Shown: positions 12,220 through 24,160, counted from the first letter of the stretch. The stretch: 64,000 nucleotides of DNA from Morinoia aosen (GCA_030386875.1 CM059562.1:22869360-22933359), one strand, 5' to 3'. The notes: a model not told the origin generated them from the letters alone. Translations and numbers: made by a program.

Positions 12220-12245
12220 CTGAGGATGGAGCCGGTCTCCGAAAC
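12220..12245 (+). other. Hammerhead-like core in Penelope 3' UTR
   Basis: CTGAGGA, then a GGAG...CTCC stem with a CCGGT loop, then GAAAC, mirrors the hammerhead ribozyme layout CUGAUGA-stem II-GAAA. The U-to-G change inside CUGAUGA and the lack of an obvious stem III and cleavage site argue for a degenerate motif. Hammerhead motifs are known in PLEs. The mirrored left-arm copy is at 10769-10794 on the minus strand. Confidence 0.4.
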
Positions 12246-12305
12246 ATTTTACAGAGTGAATAGATTCTTTGTATATATTTTATTTCAAGACCTTGTACAG
12301 TTCTA

Positions 12306-13297
12306 ATAAGAAATATGATTTCAATACTAACAGTGTTCTTCGTTTTTAAGTTTCTAAAGATAATTCGATTGAAGAAGAATAACTTTCCTGAATTAAATAA
12401 ACATTTTATATGGAATAAAATTTTTTGAATAACACTATTTCATGGTGAGTGTTTTTGCTCCAGAAGAGCAAAAGAGTATTAGGTAGACTTGAAATATCTC
12501 AACTTCGTAAAATTTCAGCTAGACTACTTTCATGCCATTTTTTTGGCAATTGAGGATGATATCCATTATTTTACGAGTTACGTTTTCCGCATTTAGAAAG
12601 AACTTATCAACAGTCGAACGATCGTCAATATTTTAACATAAAAAAGATCTTCAAGCAAGAAAAAGTATTGAATTTTGTTTTCAACCTCAGTAATGTGTTT
12701 TTTGAGGGGCTGCATAATAGCCAGAAATAGTTCTTTTGAAAACTAATCGAATAATTGTTATAATCGCTAAGGGAATCAAATTCTCACAGGATTGAAATGT
12801 AAGCATCTAATCTTATCTTAGATAAGAAAATAAATTCTATCGTTTAAATTTTGTTCTTCTGGTTTTGTAACGAGTAAAATTGGTAAAGACTTTGTTCTCA
12901 TCGATTGTTTTGCATCATTTGCATGGGTACTCTGAATCATGGAAAAAATCCTGACATTCTCAACTGTTTTAACCTGAGTTTAGCCTTCTATGCACAAATT
13001 GTGCATCTAGGTTTTACACAGTAGGTACGATCCACAGAATTATTAAAAAAATATAAATTTATTTCAGAGCTGCACCGTTCGTAATTGAGGATATCGTTAT
13101 TCATTTAGCAATATTTCCTTACAAAATTGTCCACGGAGTTTGCTTGCGCGCCATTAGTATAGACATGCCTCGAACTTGGGGCTGGTGCAGAGGGGCTGCC
13201 AAATTGCTCGCTCTCGCTCAGGCGCATCGCAGCCTGCAGCCTCCGGGCAGCGGGGCCGTGCTTGCTGCTGCCGCTTGTGGCGTCCCGACCTGACTGT
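12306..13297. other. Unassigned AT-rich sequence
   Basis: No gene or repeat recognised. GC content rises sharply after about 13140 at the entry to the CTGCAG-type array. Confidence 0.4.
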
Positions 13298-13592
13298 GTC
13301 CAGCTGCAGCGTGACGCTCTTTGTGTTTACTGCTGCAGCTTGACGCTCTTTGTGTTTACTGCTGCAGCGTGACACTCTGTGCACATTGTTGCAGCGTGAC
13401 GCTGGATGTGCATACTGAGGCAGCGTGACACTCAATGAGCATACTGCTGCAGCGTAACGCTGAAAGCACATCCTTTTAACATTGTGACACTGGATGCACA
13501 GGTTTTGCGTATTGTGACATTGGATGAGCATACTATTGCATCATGGTGCTGGATGCATATATTGTTACATTGTGACGCTGGATGCTCATCCA
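13298..13592. repeat. Imperfect ~29-bp array (GCTGCAGCGTGACGCTCTTTGTGTTTACT type)
   Basis: About ten diverged units share (GCTGCAG)CGTGACGCT followed by a variable GATG(T/A)GCATACT half. The left units are close to 29 bp and similar; the right units vary in length (24-35 bp) and lose the CTGCAG box. The minus-strand frames across it (13154-13531, 13533-13910) are repeat-driven and show no known domain. Confidence 0.75.
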
Positions 13593-15582
13593 TCCAATTT
13601 CAGGTTCAATGTGATGCAAGAGGAATACTATGAGACTGGAAACACCCCCGTGCTTCTGACAACTGTCAGGAGATAAATGCCAGAGCATGCTCGGTCTCTT
13701 GGTCTCTGACTGAATTAGCTGACATCTTGCTGCTGCTGCTGCTCCTGTTGTCGTTGGGAGCGTCTTGATGTTGCGGCCGCTGCTAACTGTATAGCGTCTA
13801 TTCATGTGCTTTGAACATCGAGTAAGTTTAATATCATCAAAAGAACTACCGCAACATACACACTTAGGGAGAGAAAATAAATCAATTAATTTCCTTACAA
13901 ATGCCATCAATGAAGGTAAATTATAACGTTCAATTCACTGATATGATCTTACATCCAAACACGAGCGGCGTGTGCGTCAGAGCACGTGACGGCACCAGGA
14001 CCCAGCTGTCAGTCTGGACTCCAGGGGCCGATTTTAAACTATTAACCTTTTCGTAGCTAGCTGGCAAGATGCAGAAATTCTTGCGTTGACTGGGCTATGC
14101 TGCGTCACGGAATCCTGTTTTATTTGAAATAAAGTCAAACTTGTGGATTTCAGCAAAAAACAGCTCGTAATGGAGTCTGATCGACGGAAGGAATTTCTAT
14201 GCGAGCTTTACCGCTACAAAGACGTGTTGAAAATCCAACCCTTGGTTTGCTGCTGCCCATCAGCCTTCATTTGTGCTCTATTCTGCCACGGAGAAACAGT
14301 GGTTCTGACGAGCGCAAATTTCGTAAATTTTTTCTGCAGCCAGCATCCAACCTGTTGGGTATCGTTCTGACCAATGAAGGTTTTTCAGCCATGAAGGTTT
14401 TAATTTCGCGTGCTGCGTTGAAATTGTTGAAAACCTTTCAACAAAGTGAGGAAACATACCCATTTAATTATAATTTTGTATTTAATGTGTGTTTCTTGAA
14501 TGCTCTTTACTCTGCAATGATTGTTGAAATAACTTCGATTTTAATACGCTTAAAATATATTTTCAGCTCCGAACTTATTTCATTATTTCAATGTATAATT
14601 TGATCTTATTGAACTACACTCTAATAGAAGCAGATGCATTTGAGAAACATTTAACTCTACGAACCTGTTTCAGTTCGACACAAACATGCACTATAGCTTG
14701 TGTTAAACTCTGATAAACCCATCAAAAAGCGCCAAGCAGGCAAGATTTATGCAAGTAATTTTATTGCAAGGGAAATTAAAATTCAATTGCGCACCACTGC
14801 GTCGCAACTAAGATAGAAATAACGGTGTCAATCAGAAGACGGCAGCAGGCATGCGTGGCGTAGTGGAGACCGCCTCAGATCTTGGCGACGGAGCTGCTGC
14901 GTGGTGTAATTACAGCTAATGCGCTGCCAGTGCGTGCTCATGTGCGCTCAAACGCACATTTACTTGGAAATGTGAAATGAATACATTGATAAATTGAAGC
15001 TATGAAGCTGTTTGTATAGTACTAATTGACTTTGCAATAATAAACGCAATACATGATAGTTTTTGAGTCAGACAAAGAAGCTGTGGTCACTTGCTCTACG
15101 AACATGGATACAGCACCCAAGAACAGTGGACGTTCCACGTTGTGATTTATAGTTTAATTTTAAATAATTATCGACTATCATCTGCGTTATGGATATCAGT
15201 GACTTTCTTCTGTGAAAATCCTGAATTATAATCATTACATTTTGAAAATGAGTGCAGTCTTGAAGTCAGAAGAGTTGCTCCTTTTATACGTAATATTTCG
15301 GGAGTAGTCACAACAAAAGACAAATACTACAAATGCTCTAACTTAGCTAGTTCGAATGAGGAGATAATAGAACGTCTCTTTCAGCTACGCAGGCTGCTCG
15401 GCAGTTGCGCAGCATTTTGTTAAGCTGCGTCTGTGTCGCATACCGCGTAGGAAATTGTACAGAGTGCTCAGGCGGCGTCGTCAGTTAGCTATATTGACTG
15501 GTGCTTTGTGCCCTCTGTGAGCCGCTCAATTACTGTGGGCCAGCGTCTGTTGTTGCTCGTCCTGCTGCTCCTCTCATTATCT
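13593..15582. other. Unassigned sequence
   Basis: A short CTGCTG run lies at 13728-13745. Near 14850-14872 a TGGCGTAGTGG stretch resembles a tRNA A box, but no B box follows at the expected distance. Open frames at 14143-14603 show no recognisable domain. Confidence 0.35.
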
Positions 15583-15650
15583 CGTGTGGGTGTGTGAGTG
15601 TGTGTGTTTGTGTAGGTGCGTGTGTGTGTGTATGTGTGGTTGTGTACATA
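15583..15650. repeat. Interrupted GT microsatellite
   Basis: A TG-rich tract with occasional A, C and TT interruptions runs through this interval and can adopt Z-DNA. The plus-strand frame through it (Cys/Val-rich) is an artefact. Confidence 0.8.
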
Positions 15651-15935
15651 CTCAACTGTGCGCTCTTGGAGTTAAATTATCTCCATAAAACCAGTCGTTC
15701 AGGTGTTTCTGGTGTTCCAAATGTTTGGCACCTCACTCGTTATTAGTGTCTTCGACTACTGTCATCCCTTCATAGTTTTAGCTACTCATCGAAACTTTTT
15801 CACGTATTAATTGAAGAAACAATGCCACTTGCAATGGTTTTCTGGAGTTCAGAGCAGCTAGTGCAGTTTAAGGCTGGGCAAAGGCAGTACATCTGGAATT
15901 TTGAATTCCTGTGTTTGATTACCACTAACGTTTCT

Positions 15936-17375
15936 TCATTTTTGATGTTCTTGTTCCCTGAAGCTAACCCGTGAAACGTGAAAGATTTCATCGGTCATCT
16001 TTCGCTGAAGTAATTTTGGTACAGATATAGCATCACCTGACACAAGGGAACTCATAACAGCATCACCTGACACAAGGGAACTCATAACAGCATCACTTGA
16101 CACAAGGGAACTCATAACAGTATCACCTGACACAAGGGAACTCATAACAGCATCAGCTCGCACAAGGCAACTCATAACAGCATCACCTGACACAAGGCAA
16201 CTCATAACAGCATCACCTGACACAAGTGAACTCATAAAGGCATCACCTGACACAAGGCAACTCATAACAGCATCACCTGACACAAGGCAACTCATAACAG
16301 CATCACCTGACACAAGGGAACTCATAACGGCATCACCTGACACAAGGGAACTCATAACAGCATCACCTGACACAAGTGAACTCATAAAGGCATCACCTGA
16401 CACAAGGCAACTCATAACAGCATCACCTGACACAAGGGAACTCATAACAGCATCACTTGACACAAGGGAACTCATAACAGTATCACCTGACACAAGGGAA
16501 CTCATAACAGCATCAGCTCGCTCAAGGCAACTCATAACAGCATCACCTGACACAAGGCAACTCATAACAGCATCACCTGACACAAGTGAACTCATAAAGG
16601 CATCACCTGACACAAGGCAACTCATAACAGCATCACCTGACACAAGGCAACTCATAACAGCATCACCTGACACAAGGGAACTCATAACGGCATCACCTGA
16701 CACAAGGGAACTCATAACAGCATCACCTGACACAAGTGAACTCATAAAGGCATCACCTGACACAAGGCAACTCATAACAGCATCACCTGACACAAGGGAA
16801 CTCATAACAGCATCACTTGACACAAGGGAACTCATAACAGTATCACCTGACACAAGGGAACTCATAACAGCATCAGCTCGCACAAGGCAACTCATAACAG
16901 CATCACCTGACACAAGCCAACTCATAACAGCATCACCTGACACAAGTGAACTCATAAAGGCATCACCTGACACAAGGCAACTCATAACAGCATCACCTGA
17001 CACAAGGCAACTTATAACAGCATCACCTGACGCAAGGCAACTCATAACAGCATCACCTGACACAAGGCAACTCATAACAGCATCACCTGACACAAGTGAA
17101 CTCATAAAGGCACCACCTGACACAAGGCAACTCATAACAGCATCACCTGACACAAGGGAACTCATAACAGCATCAGCTCGCACAAGGCAACTCATAACAG
17201 CATCACCTGACACAAGGCAACTCATAACAGCATCACCTGACACAAGTGAACTCATAAAGGCAACACCTGACACAAGGCAACTCATAACAGCATCACCTGA
17301 CACAAGGCAACTCATAACAGCATCACCTGACACAAGGGAACTCATAACGGCATCACCTGACACAAGGCAACTCAT
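15936..17375 (-). CDS. Repeat-derived open frame, 10-residue repeat (hypothetical)
   Basis: 479 codons from an ATG at the array edge. The frame consists of about 45 copies of a 10-residue repeat (VMSSLVSGDA with Ser/Cys and Val/Phe variants) and ends in about 30 unique residues containing LLQRKMTDEIFHVSRVSFRE. It stays open because the DNA unit is 30 bp and stop-free in this frame. The opposite strand is open over the same array, so openness is weak evidence of coding. No signal peptide or known domain is visible. It is most likely a satellite artefact; a repetitive secreted or structural protein exon cannot be excluded. Confidence 0.15.
   Translation of the reverse strand: MSCLVSGDAVMSSLVSGDAVMSCLVSGDAVMSCLVSGVAFMSSLVSGDAVMSCLVSGDAVMSCLVRADAVMSSLVSGDAVMSCLVSGGAFMSSLVSGDAVMSCLVSGDAVMSCLASGDAVISCLVSGDAVMSCLVSGDAFMSSLVSGDAVMSWLVSGDAVMSCLVRADAVMSSLVSGDTVMSSLVSSDAVMSSLVSGDAVMSCLVSGDAFMSSLVSGDAVMSSLVSGDAVMSSLVSGDAVMSCLVSGDAVMSCLVSGDAFMSSLVSGDAVMSCLVSGDAVMSCLERADAVMSSLVSGDTVMSSLVSSDAVMSSLVSGDAVMSCLVSGDAFMSSLVSGDAVMSSLVSGDAVMSSLVSGDAVMSCLVSGDAVMSCLVSGDAFMSSLVSGDAVMSCLVSGDAVMSCLVRADAVMSSLVSGDTVMSSLVSSDAVMSSLVSGDAVMSSLVSGDAISVPKLLQRKMTDEIFHVSRVSFREQEHQK
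16029..17375. repeat. 30-bp minisatellite with 360-bp higher-order period, about 45 units
   Basis: The unit CATCACCTGACACAAGGG followed by AACTCATAACAG repeats without indels for about 1,345 bp. Variant units mark a higher-order repeat: CACTTGA appears near 16095, 16455 and 16815 and CAGCTCG near 16155, 16515 and 16875, all exactly 360 bp (12 units) apart, with a shorter 300-bp step to 17175. Variants GTGAACTCATAAAGG and AAGGCAA also recur in the same order. This indicates recent block amplification by unequal exchange or replication slippage. Confidence 0.97.
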
Positions 17376-17391
17376 TATATGTTTGACTTGA

Positions 17392-20300
17392 AGAATATCT
17401 CGGCCAGGCTTGTCGACGCTTCAGAGCAGACAGTGATGTGAACTTTAGGTAATAATACAGTAAGTTCATATCCTATACCAGTGGATGTGCTTGTCTTTAT
17501 TCAGACATTTTTCAATTGGACGATATTGTTAAATTAAATTTTAATTTAATCGCGAATTCTCCTAATTGATCTTTTGAAGAATGGTCTTAGAAGGTTATTT
17601 ATTCGGTAGTGCCCAACCTTGCCTCATATTTGTTAAGCTTTGCATTACCAATACCTACCAATTATCTTAAAGCATTTTATGAATACGAAGTTTTGTTTTA
17701 GCTCTTATAACCACTTGTTAACTTTTGCTGGAAGTTTTAAAGCTTACTGACGAATTAGATGTGAATCGAACAGTGCATTTCCTCATGTTTAACTCTAAAT
17801 ATGCATGTTACTTGTGATGTGCTGGTATGTTAGCTTATTTTTATGCTCTAAAACGTTTTGCATCAGTGTCAGCCATAATATTTCCATGAAAAACTTCGAC
17901 CAACTATTTCACCTATCGGAAATCAAATTTGTTTCTCGTTGGAACTGATGTGCATGATCGCCCGCATTTTGCTATCACTTCATCATAACTTTGAAAGCTT
18001 TACCTACCTAGAAGTCAATAAGTAAGATATTCGTACACTTCAATAAATTTCCCTGAGCTACACAGACGCATAAGTCATTAAATATCTTGTACATTTACAT
18101 CGCAACGATTAATGTAGGCGTAATCATCCTCAGAAAATTTTGTTTAATGCAAAAATATCACGGTACTTTGTTCGAAATATTTTCTTTTGATCTCAAAACC
18201 ATAACAATATTTTGAGAATTTCTCAAGATGATCTAAACTCATGCAGATAGCTTTATACTAAAATGCAACCAGGAAGTGAGAAAGAAGAATCAATCAACGA
18301 ATGAAAACCAAAAATATAAATTTTTACGTCTACATCTAAATTTACAGTAGCAAAATGCGGGAAATTTAAATTTACCTCAAAATTGAAATCTTTTTTACTT
18401 TAAATGCAAATTACAGATCACAAGAAAAGATTTAATGCTCCAAATACAAGCTTTTATGCACTTGTTTTAAAGTTAATGCATTTGGAAACCTTTGGATATT
18501 TGGTTTTTCGCTATTGTAAAGTAAGTGATCTCTACTGTAAAGTACCAAGCGCAGAGTTACTGTCGAATTATTTTTACGAGGCTAAATCGTTGCACATTTT
18601 CAATAAATTTACTCCTATGAAAACTAGAAACGCCTTTGAAATCAATCGTATCAGTTGATAAGGAAGATATAAATCCAACCAACATTATCTGGAAAAAAAT
18701 CTGATGTTGCACAGTGTTTCAATCTGTGCGCAGTTTACGCCTTATTTCTTCCCTGCAGAAGAGGGGCGGCTGTTCCTAGAAGAATTCTGTGGAAGAACGA
18801 ACTTCTCAACGCTCATATTCGCCAGGCCTTATTATATTATTACGTGAGCTGTCGCTCTATCGGCGGTACGGATTATCAACTCGAACGAGCGACGGAATTA
18901 AGCCTCGCAATTCGATGACTCAGTCCACTTTATGCCGCAACTATATACTGGGTTACCCCTTACACGAATTGAGTGTCATTGCTTTGAGTAGCCATAAATG
19001 TTGGTAAGATCTGCTATGCCATGCACAGTAAGAATTGAGTTTCTCGAAGGTAATTATAATTCAGTTAAAAGGAAGTTACGTTGGTTACTCGAGGGTGATC
19101 AAACGGCCCTCGTATTCAGTCTTGTACGTCTATGAGTTGCTTACGTTTTATAATTTTTAGATTCTACCAGTTGGAAAATTCTCTATGTACGTCGCTCAAC
19201 GTCCCTCACGGGAAACTCATCAAGATAGTCATTTTTCGCCTTTGTGTGCAGTTATTCACTCTTAAATATTGAAACGAATTAAACTCGCCTCAAACGATTT
19301 TTCCAACAGCTACGCATGACAGTCAAAGCATTTGTGTCCTTTTATTTTTCAATAAAAATGTAAAGAAACCTATCTAATCTTTAAGAGGACCACTAACATA
19401 TTTTACCCAAAAATCTCTTTATCCTTGCAAATATTTTAAAACTTTTAGGACATTTTAGGCTTGGTTTATTTTCACACGCTCTGCTGCGGTCGATTTCCTA
19501 CGCTGCTGCCTACATTTTAAATCCCGCAAAATTTGTGGCAAAGATGGCAGAGTCATGGAGCACACAGCCCCCACCGCTGGGGAGGCCTGGCTAGCCTATC
19601 TCTGCCTTCGTGGGCAGGGCGGATTGCGCGGCTGCGAGGAGCTTTTGCGCATTGCCACAGAAATATAAAAATATCTTGCAGTTGTTTCAGTAGATACGTT
19701 GCGTCGAGACGTTTAACTGCTATGGCTTTCATGAGACGGAAATTACGTTCGTACATTTTCACGCAAATGGCTGCAGTGTCCTGCAATTGCTAAATTGTTA
19801 TGGGGACGTTGTTTGTCGCTGTGGAGCCTGTAAACTGATTCTTTATTGAGAGTGATATCGTATTTTTTTCTATTCTATTAATTTTTCAGTTTTAATAAGT
19901 TTTCGCCTATACACCTGTTGTAAATTCCTTCCTGAAGCGCTTGAACATCTCACGGAAAAACTGCCAAGCGTCTTGCGGGACTCCAGCTCTCAAGATTCAG
20001 TATTTTGTAAGGCTTCTTACTCGATTGTGTGCTGATTATTGTACGGGTGCATCTTGTACTCTTAGAAATCAACGGTAATTTATTGTCCCAACGTCACAAT
20101 CATTATTATGAAGATTCCCAATATCAGGATAGATTTCAAAACTCAACTACCCAAATCGCGGCTCTTACATTAAACTTTTTATTCCACTTACTGTGATTAT
20201 GAGTACCTACCTAGCGGTGGCTTTCAAGAGCTACAAGGTGTGTTCAAAATTCATAGATTAACAAAAAGGTAAATTAATTTCCATAAATACTATTTTCTAT

Positions 20301-21365
20301 CGATGTGCTGATACTACTTATGTACTGATCGATGTACTGATACAAATATTTATGCTCGGTAAAATTTAAAGCGGTAACAACATTTTACTATGATTTTTAT
20401 TTCTATGTTATGACTTCTCATAAATCATTTTGTCCCCCTTTAACCCGAAGTACAAATTTAAGTCTACCTGGAAACACTCAGCCGCATTTCGCGGCGCATC
20501 TTGAGGAATTTTCTCCCGTCCCGTGTTCAAGGAGCGCTTCAGAGCTTCAACTCCCTGTTGTGTGGGATGAAACTCAGACTCTGACTCCAGAATAGAAGAA
20601 AGAGAGCACATTTCCTGTGTTGGAGCGGTGAGAGGGGCACATGTCCTTGCTCCAAAACAGAACGCAGTTCTGGCATAACTGCATGCTGTGTGCAGCTTGG
20701 TACCTGACTTTAAACAGGTGACGACTTGTTTTCAAATATTCTACTTTTCGCATCAATAGGCACAGAAGTTAAAGTTGTTTGCTGTACAAATTTGTATTCA
20801 CTTTTTCGCCACGCTCAACAAAAATTAGAGGTTTCTAAATTTTGGAAATAGTAGCCTTCATCATAAGTTAGTAAGTTTTTGGAAAAAGCGCACTGTCACT
20901 CAAATGATTGAACTTCGCCGTAGTAGTGAAAAATTTGCATCTGAAAGCACGAAAGCATCCATGAGCAATTCCATTCCTGAGCTTGCTCAGAAAAACCATT
21001 GTCTAAGCTAGTCTTTTTCTATTTTAAATGTCTGTGATTTGCTAATGATTCAGTATTTTGAACGATGATTGTTTAAGCCATCGCCAAGATAGGTCGACTG
21101 GTGCCTCTGTCTTACGGAGGGAAAATAATACTTCCCTAGAATAAACTGAGCTCGCGTATCATAGATACTTACGAATCGGACTTGTGTCACGATCTCTTCA
21201 AATTCTTATTGGCTTGTTCGCTGATCGCTTTTCGCTGGACTTATTTTGCGGAAATTTCGCTACTTAGCTAAAGCATCAGCTTCTTCACGCAGCAATCTGA
21301 AAAATATTGGAAGTTATTCGAAATAACGGAAAAACTGTTGACGAATCTTAACTTAATAGAGAAAG
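17392..21365. other. Unassigned sequence
   Basis: AT-rich with no recognised gene. A GC-richer patch lies at 19480-19640, and short CTGATCGATGTACTGATAC-like repeats lie near 20300-20345. Frames such as 18404-18658 and 19533-19793 lack known motifs. Confidence 0.35.
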
Positions 21366-21541
21366 GTCAGCAAATCTGACTTTCTCTCCGATCTCTGCGA
21401 ATCAGAAAAATTCAAACTGAATAACCAGCCTCAGAAAATACGGCTTAATCAGTCAACAAATCTGACTTTCACTATCTCTGAACTTTCAGGAAGATTTCAA
21501 CGGAATAAATCAGCCTTAGACAATACGGCTTTTTATCTATC
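21366..21541. repeat. Two-copy tandem duplication of about 88 bp
   Basis: Copies at 21366-21451 and 21452-21541 share GTCA(G/A)CAAATCTGACTTTC, a variable middle and CAGCCT(C/T)AGA(A/C)AATACGGCTT. They are diverged, so the duplication is old. No coding is evident. Confidence 0.7.
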
Positions 21542-23968
21542 AACCAACCACCCTCAGGTATCCCTAAGACAGAGACTTTATCAAAAGGGTGGTATCCGAA
21601 CAAGGACCATCCACACTATCTATCAGTGATCAATTCTAATTTTTATTCGCAATGTTCTCAGCATTATTTTTTTTCGCTTGCAATCACTTCTCTGTTTGAC
21701 TTCTGCATTGACCTTTTTTGGGTTTCGGCTGGACTTTTTCTTGGACTATTGAAGTTTGAGCAAAACTTTTAGGGCTTTAGGTTCGCCACGCAAACTTTAG
21801 TAACCCCAAATGTTGGTAAGCCAACTTGACCACCTCAGATTTTATCTTACACACAAGTTATATGTCAACAATACCTGCAATTCTTTTTAATTTATTATGC
21901 GAAAAAAGAATAAATTATCGAAATAAATAAAGAAGATTAAACATCAATATTTATCAACTTTTACCTAAGTAAAAATTTGATTTTATTCACATCTTAATCC
22001 AGCAAAGTCGAAGAACTTTGTTTACACCATGCAGAGTGTTGAACTATGTAGACAACTCTTCTAAGTTACTTCATGCCAAACCCGGCGACCCCTTCACAAT
22101 TTTCCACAATAGATTCTTACATTTTTCATCTTGATTTGCAGTTGACAAGCTGCCTCTCAGTCGCTGGCATCATACACGACTAATGGCTTTGCTAACTTTC
22201 TTTGATGCTCTCTTCGGTGTCAATGTCGAGCTGTACCTAAATGATCCCTTTGTCATCTTTTTTCGGCTTCACTTCCCTCTGACTTTTGACAACGACATCC
22301 AAGCAGAGCATGAGAATGTCCATTGACTGATTCAGGTCTCGGCCGCTGTGCTCTCATATGATTTTCGTAAAGTTTCTGCCTTGCGCTTGAAGGTATCATA
22401 ATTCAACATAATAACCAGGATTGAAGTTAGATCTCGTGGGATTTAGGCAATTTTCACACATTTATTATTCTGTCAATTTTCTGAAAATAACTTTTATTTC
22501 TTAACATTAAGCTTTCTGAACGCTAGAATCGTGCCATTTTGAATTCAAACGTCCTTGAAAAGTTGTAAATTTCGCATGTTATCATGAATAAGATACTGAC
22601 TAGCGTAAATACAAACTTTTCCGCATTACTCTAGATAATTTTTAATTTCAATGAGCAATAAGGTTGTAGGTTAGGAATTCAAAAATTTGAAAGAGTCTGA
22701 AAATTTACAGAATGAGAACGGAATTCAGACCTACTGTACTGAACCTAAATACACTTATTCGAGATATTTTTCAACACATGTTTAGTAAATACCTTACAAG
22801 TATACTACATATTGAATTTCACTCACAATATTTCTAGTTTTGAATAATTTCCTTTCAAACTTTGCAACCAATTTGAATCAGCAGCATTGATAAAAAAGCA
22901 CTGATGTCACAATGCATTTTGATGTTCGAAAATTTTTAACTCGTTTGAATTTATAAAGAAATAACGGAATGTTTGGATAGACTATCAAACCATCTGCTTA
23001 TTTTACATTTTTTGTAAACCCACGCTTCTATCTGCAATAATCGATCACTTCATGCGCTGCAAAACACTGCTATATTGGTGGCACGATTTGGCGCGCTGAG
23101 CACCGGTCACTTGAATAATTGCAAATTGTAATTCTTTAGGAAGCCCTCTCGTATTATTCCGATTGTATTTACAGCAACAATTACCTCGCTCGTTACAGCG
23201 TGTCATTTTCTATTCTCTAGTTCTGCTTTAAATGTTAAAGTCAGTTTCACAATCGAACGAAATTGTGTGGTTGGCGTTGGCAAGGTTACTTCGAGGATTA
23301 GATCTTCTGACTGTATATTGCCCTCACGTGGAGAGAGGTTCTTCTATGTAATTATTCTTCATCCTCTCAGAAACTTGTGTTCAGTTACCTATGTGTTCGT
23401 GTGCAAATCCGAGATATACTGTATTAGTGAAATAGCACCTGACGTTATGCAGATGCGTACTTTCTTTGTTGAGGCGACAGCATTCGTATTCAAAATGGGG
23501 AACATGTGAGCGATTACTTTTCACTGACTCGGTAGTGGTGAATGTAGAACTGGTTAGGACAGGGGAAAAAATATTATTGTGTTTCCTTTCAATACATGTA
23601 CACAGAGTGGACCGTTTTAGGCACTCCAAATTATGATGTTTTTCTTCAATTTTATGTTAGCTAACTGAACAACTCATGCTCAGTAAAACAAATTTATATT
23701 TACCATTCGCTTTGTGTTAGTTCTATAAAATCGTGTTGGTTATATAGCTTTGGGGTTGGAAATGCATTGTGTTGTAGCAAGTTAGCGCAGTAGTGGCAGG
23801 CGTTAGAGCACCGTTCGTTTACTGTTTTGACTCCAAGTTCATTAACAAAAATGTTTCTTGAACACTTAAAGTAAACTTGAAGTTTACTATGTATCACTCA
23901 GAGGAGTATCAGAACTGTGGGATTTTCTTCGATGCTTTCCTACATACACAGCTTCTACCCGAGGTAAA
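21542..23968. other. Unassigned sequence
   Basis: No gene recognised. The stretch near 21810 (TGTTGGTAAGCCAACTTG) is a short palindrome and could be an element edge, but no second copy was found in the window. Confidence 0.3.
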
Positions 23969-23994
23969 CAGCCTCTACCCTGAGGTAGAGGCTG
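23969..23994. repeat. Perfect 11-bp hairpin with tetraloop
   Basis: CAGCCTCTACC, loop CTGA, then GGTAGAGGCTG form a perfect stem. A diverged half copy (CAGCTTCTACCCGAGGTAAA) lies just upstream. The hairpin sits at the downstream edge of the minus-strand mariner-like fragment. Confidence 0.75.
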
Positions 23995-24160
23995 ACGTGT
24001 GCGACGCTTTAGTCGTGTGAGACGCTGCTTCGTCCTGTTGGAAGATCAGTGTCGACGTCACACCTACTATAACACAGGTGGTTGTTCCCAGCAGGTTCTT
24101 GTCAAAGTAAACTGTGATTGAATCGATTGAACCAAAGTAAAGCTCAGCCCGAGTGTCCAC
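23975..24160 (-). pseudogene. Tc1/mariner-type transposase fragment (second catalytic Asp region)
   Basis: The minus-strand frame contains LIFQQDEAASHTTKA, which fits the FQQD-G-APAHTA block around the second catalytic Asp of Tc1/mariner (IS630) transposases. The preceding AELYFGSIDSITVYFDKNLL resembles the strand and helix before that block. The match ends right after, at the hairpin. No third catalytic Asp/Glu (SPDLNP region) or HTH was found nearby, so this is a short relic. The call rests on one motif and could be chance. Confidence 0.5.

Larger units (their letters stand above)
10709..12305. repeat. Large inverted repeat built from two Penelope-like copies
   Basis: The left arm (10709-11328, about 620 bp) and right arm (11692-12305, about 614 bp) are near-identical reverse complements around a 363-bp single-copy centre (11329-11691). 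The 6-bp length difference includes an extra two codons (Tyr-Ile) in the left copy. The arms start inside the same coding region and end at the same 3' position (CAGTTCTA), so they are two copies of one element joined at their 5'-truncated ends with 3' ends outward. No target-site duplication is evident. Any transcript through both arms would form a long double-stranded RNA. Confidence 0.93.
11692..12305 (+). mobile_element. 5'-truncated Penelope-like element, plus-strand copy
   Basis: This is the right arm of the inverted repeat. It begins abruptly inside the coding region and runs through the stop at 12141-12143 and a 3' UTR to 12305. Compared with the left copy it differs at scattered sites, including GAAACA for GAAACG in the 3' UTR (a CpG decay pattern). 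Confidence 0.88.

Noticed and set aside
14850..14900. tRNA A-box-like TGGCGTAGTGG
   Set aside because: No B box at tRNA spacing and no cloverleaf.
21810..21830. Possible LTR edge (TGTTGGTAAGCC) after a repeat-bearing segment
   Set aside because: No second LTR, primer-binding site or gag/pol coding in the surrounding sequence.
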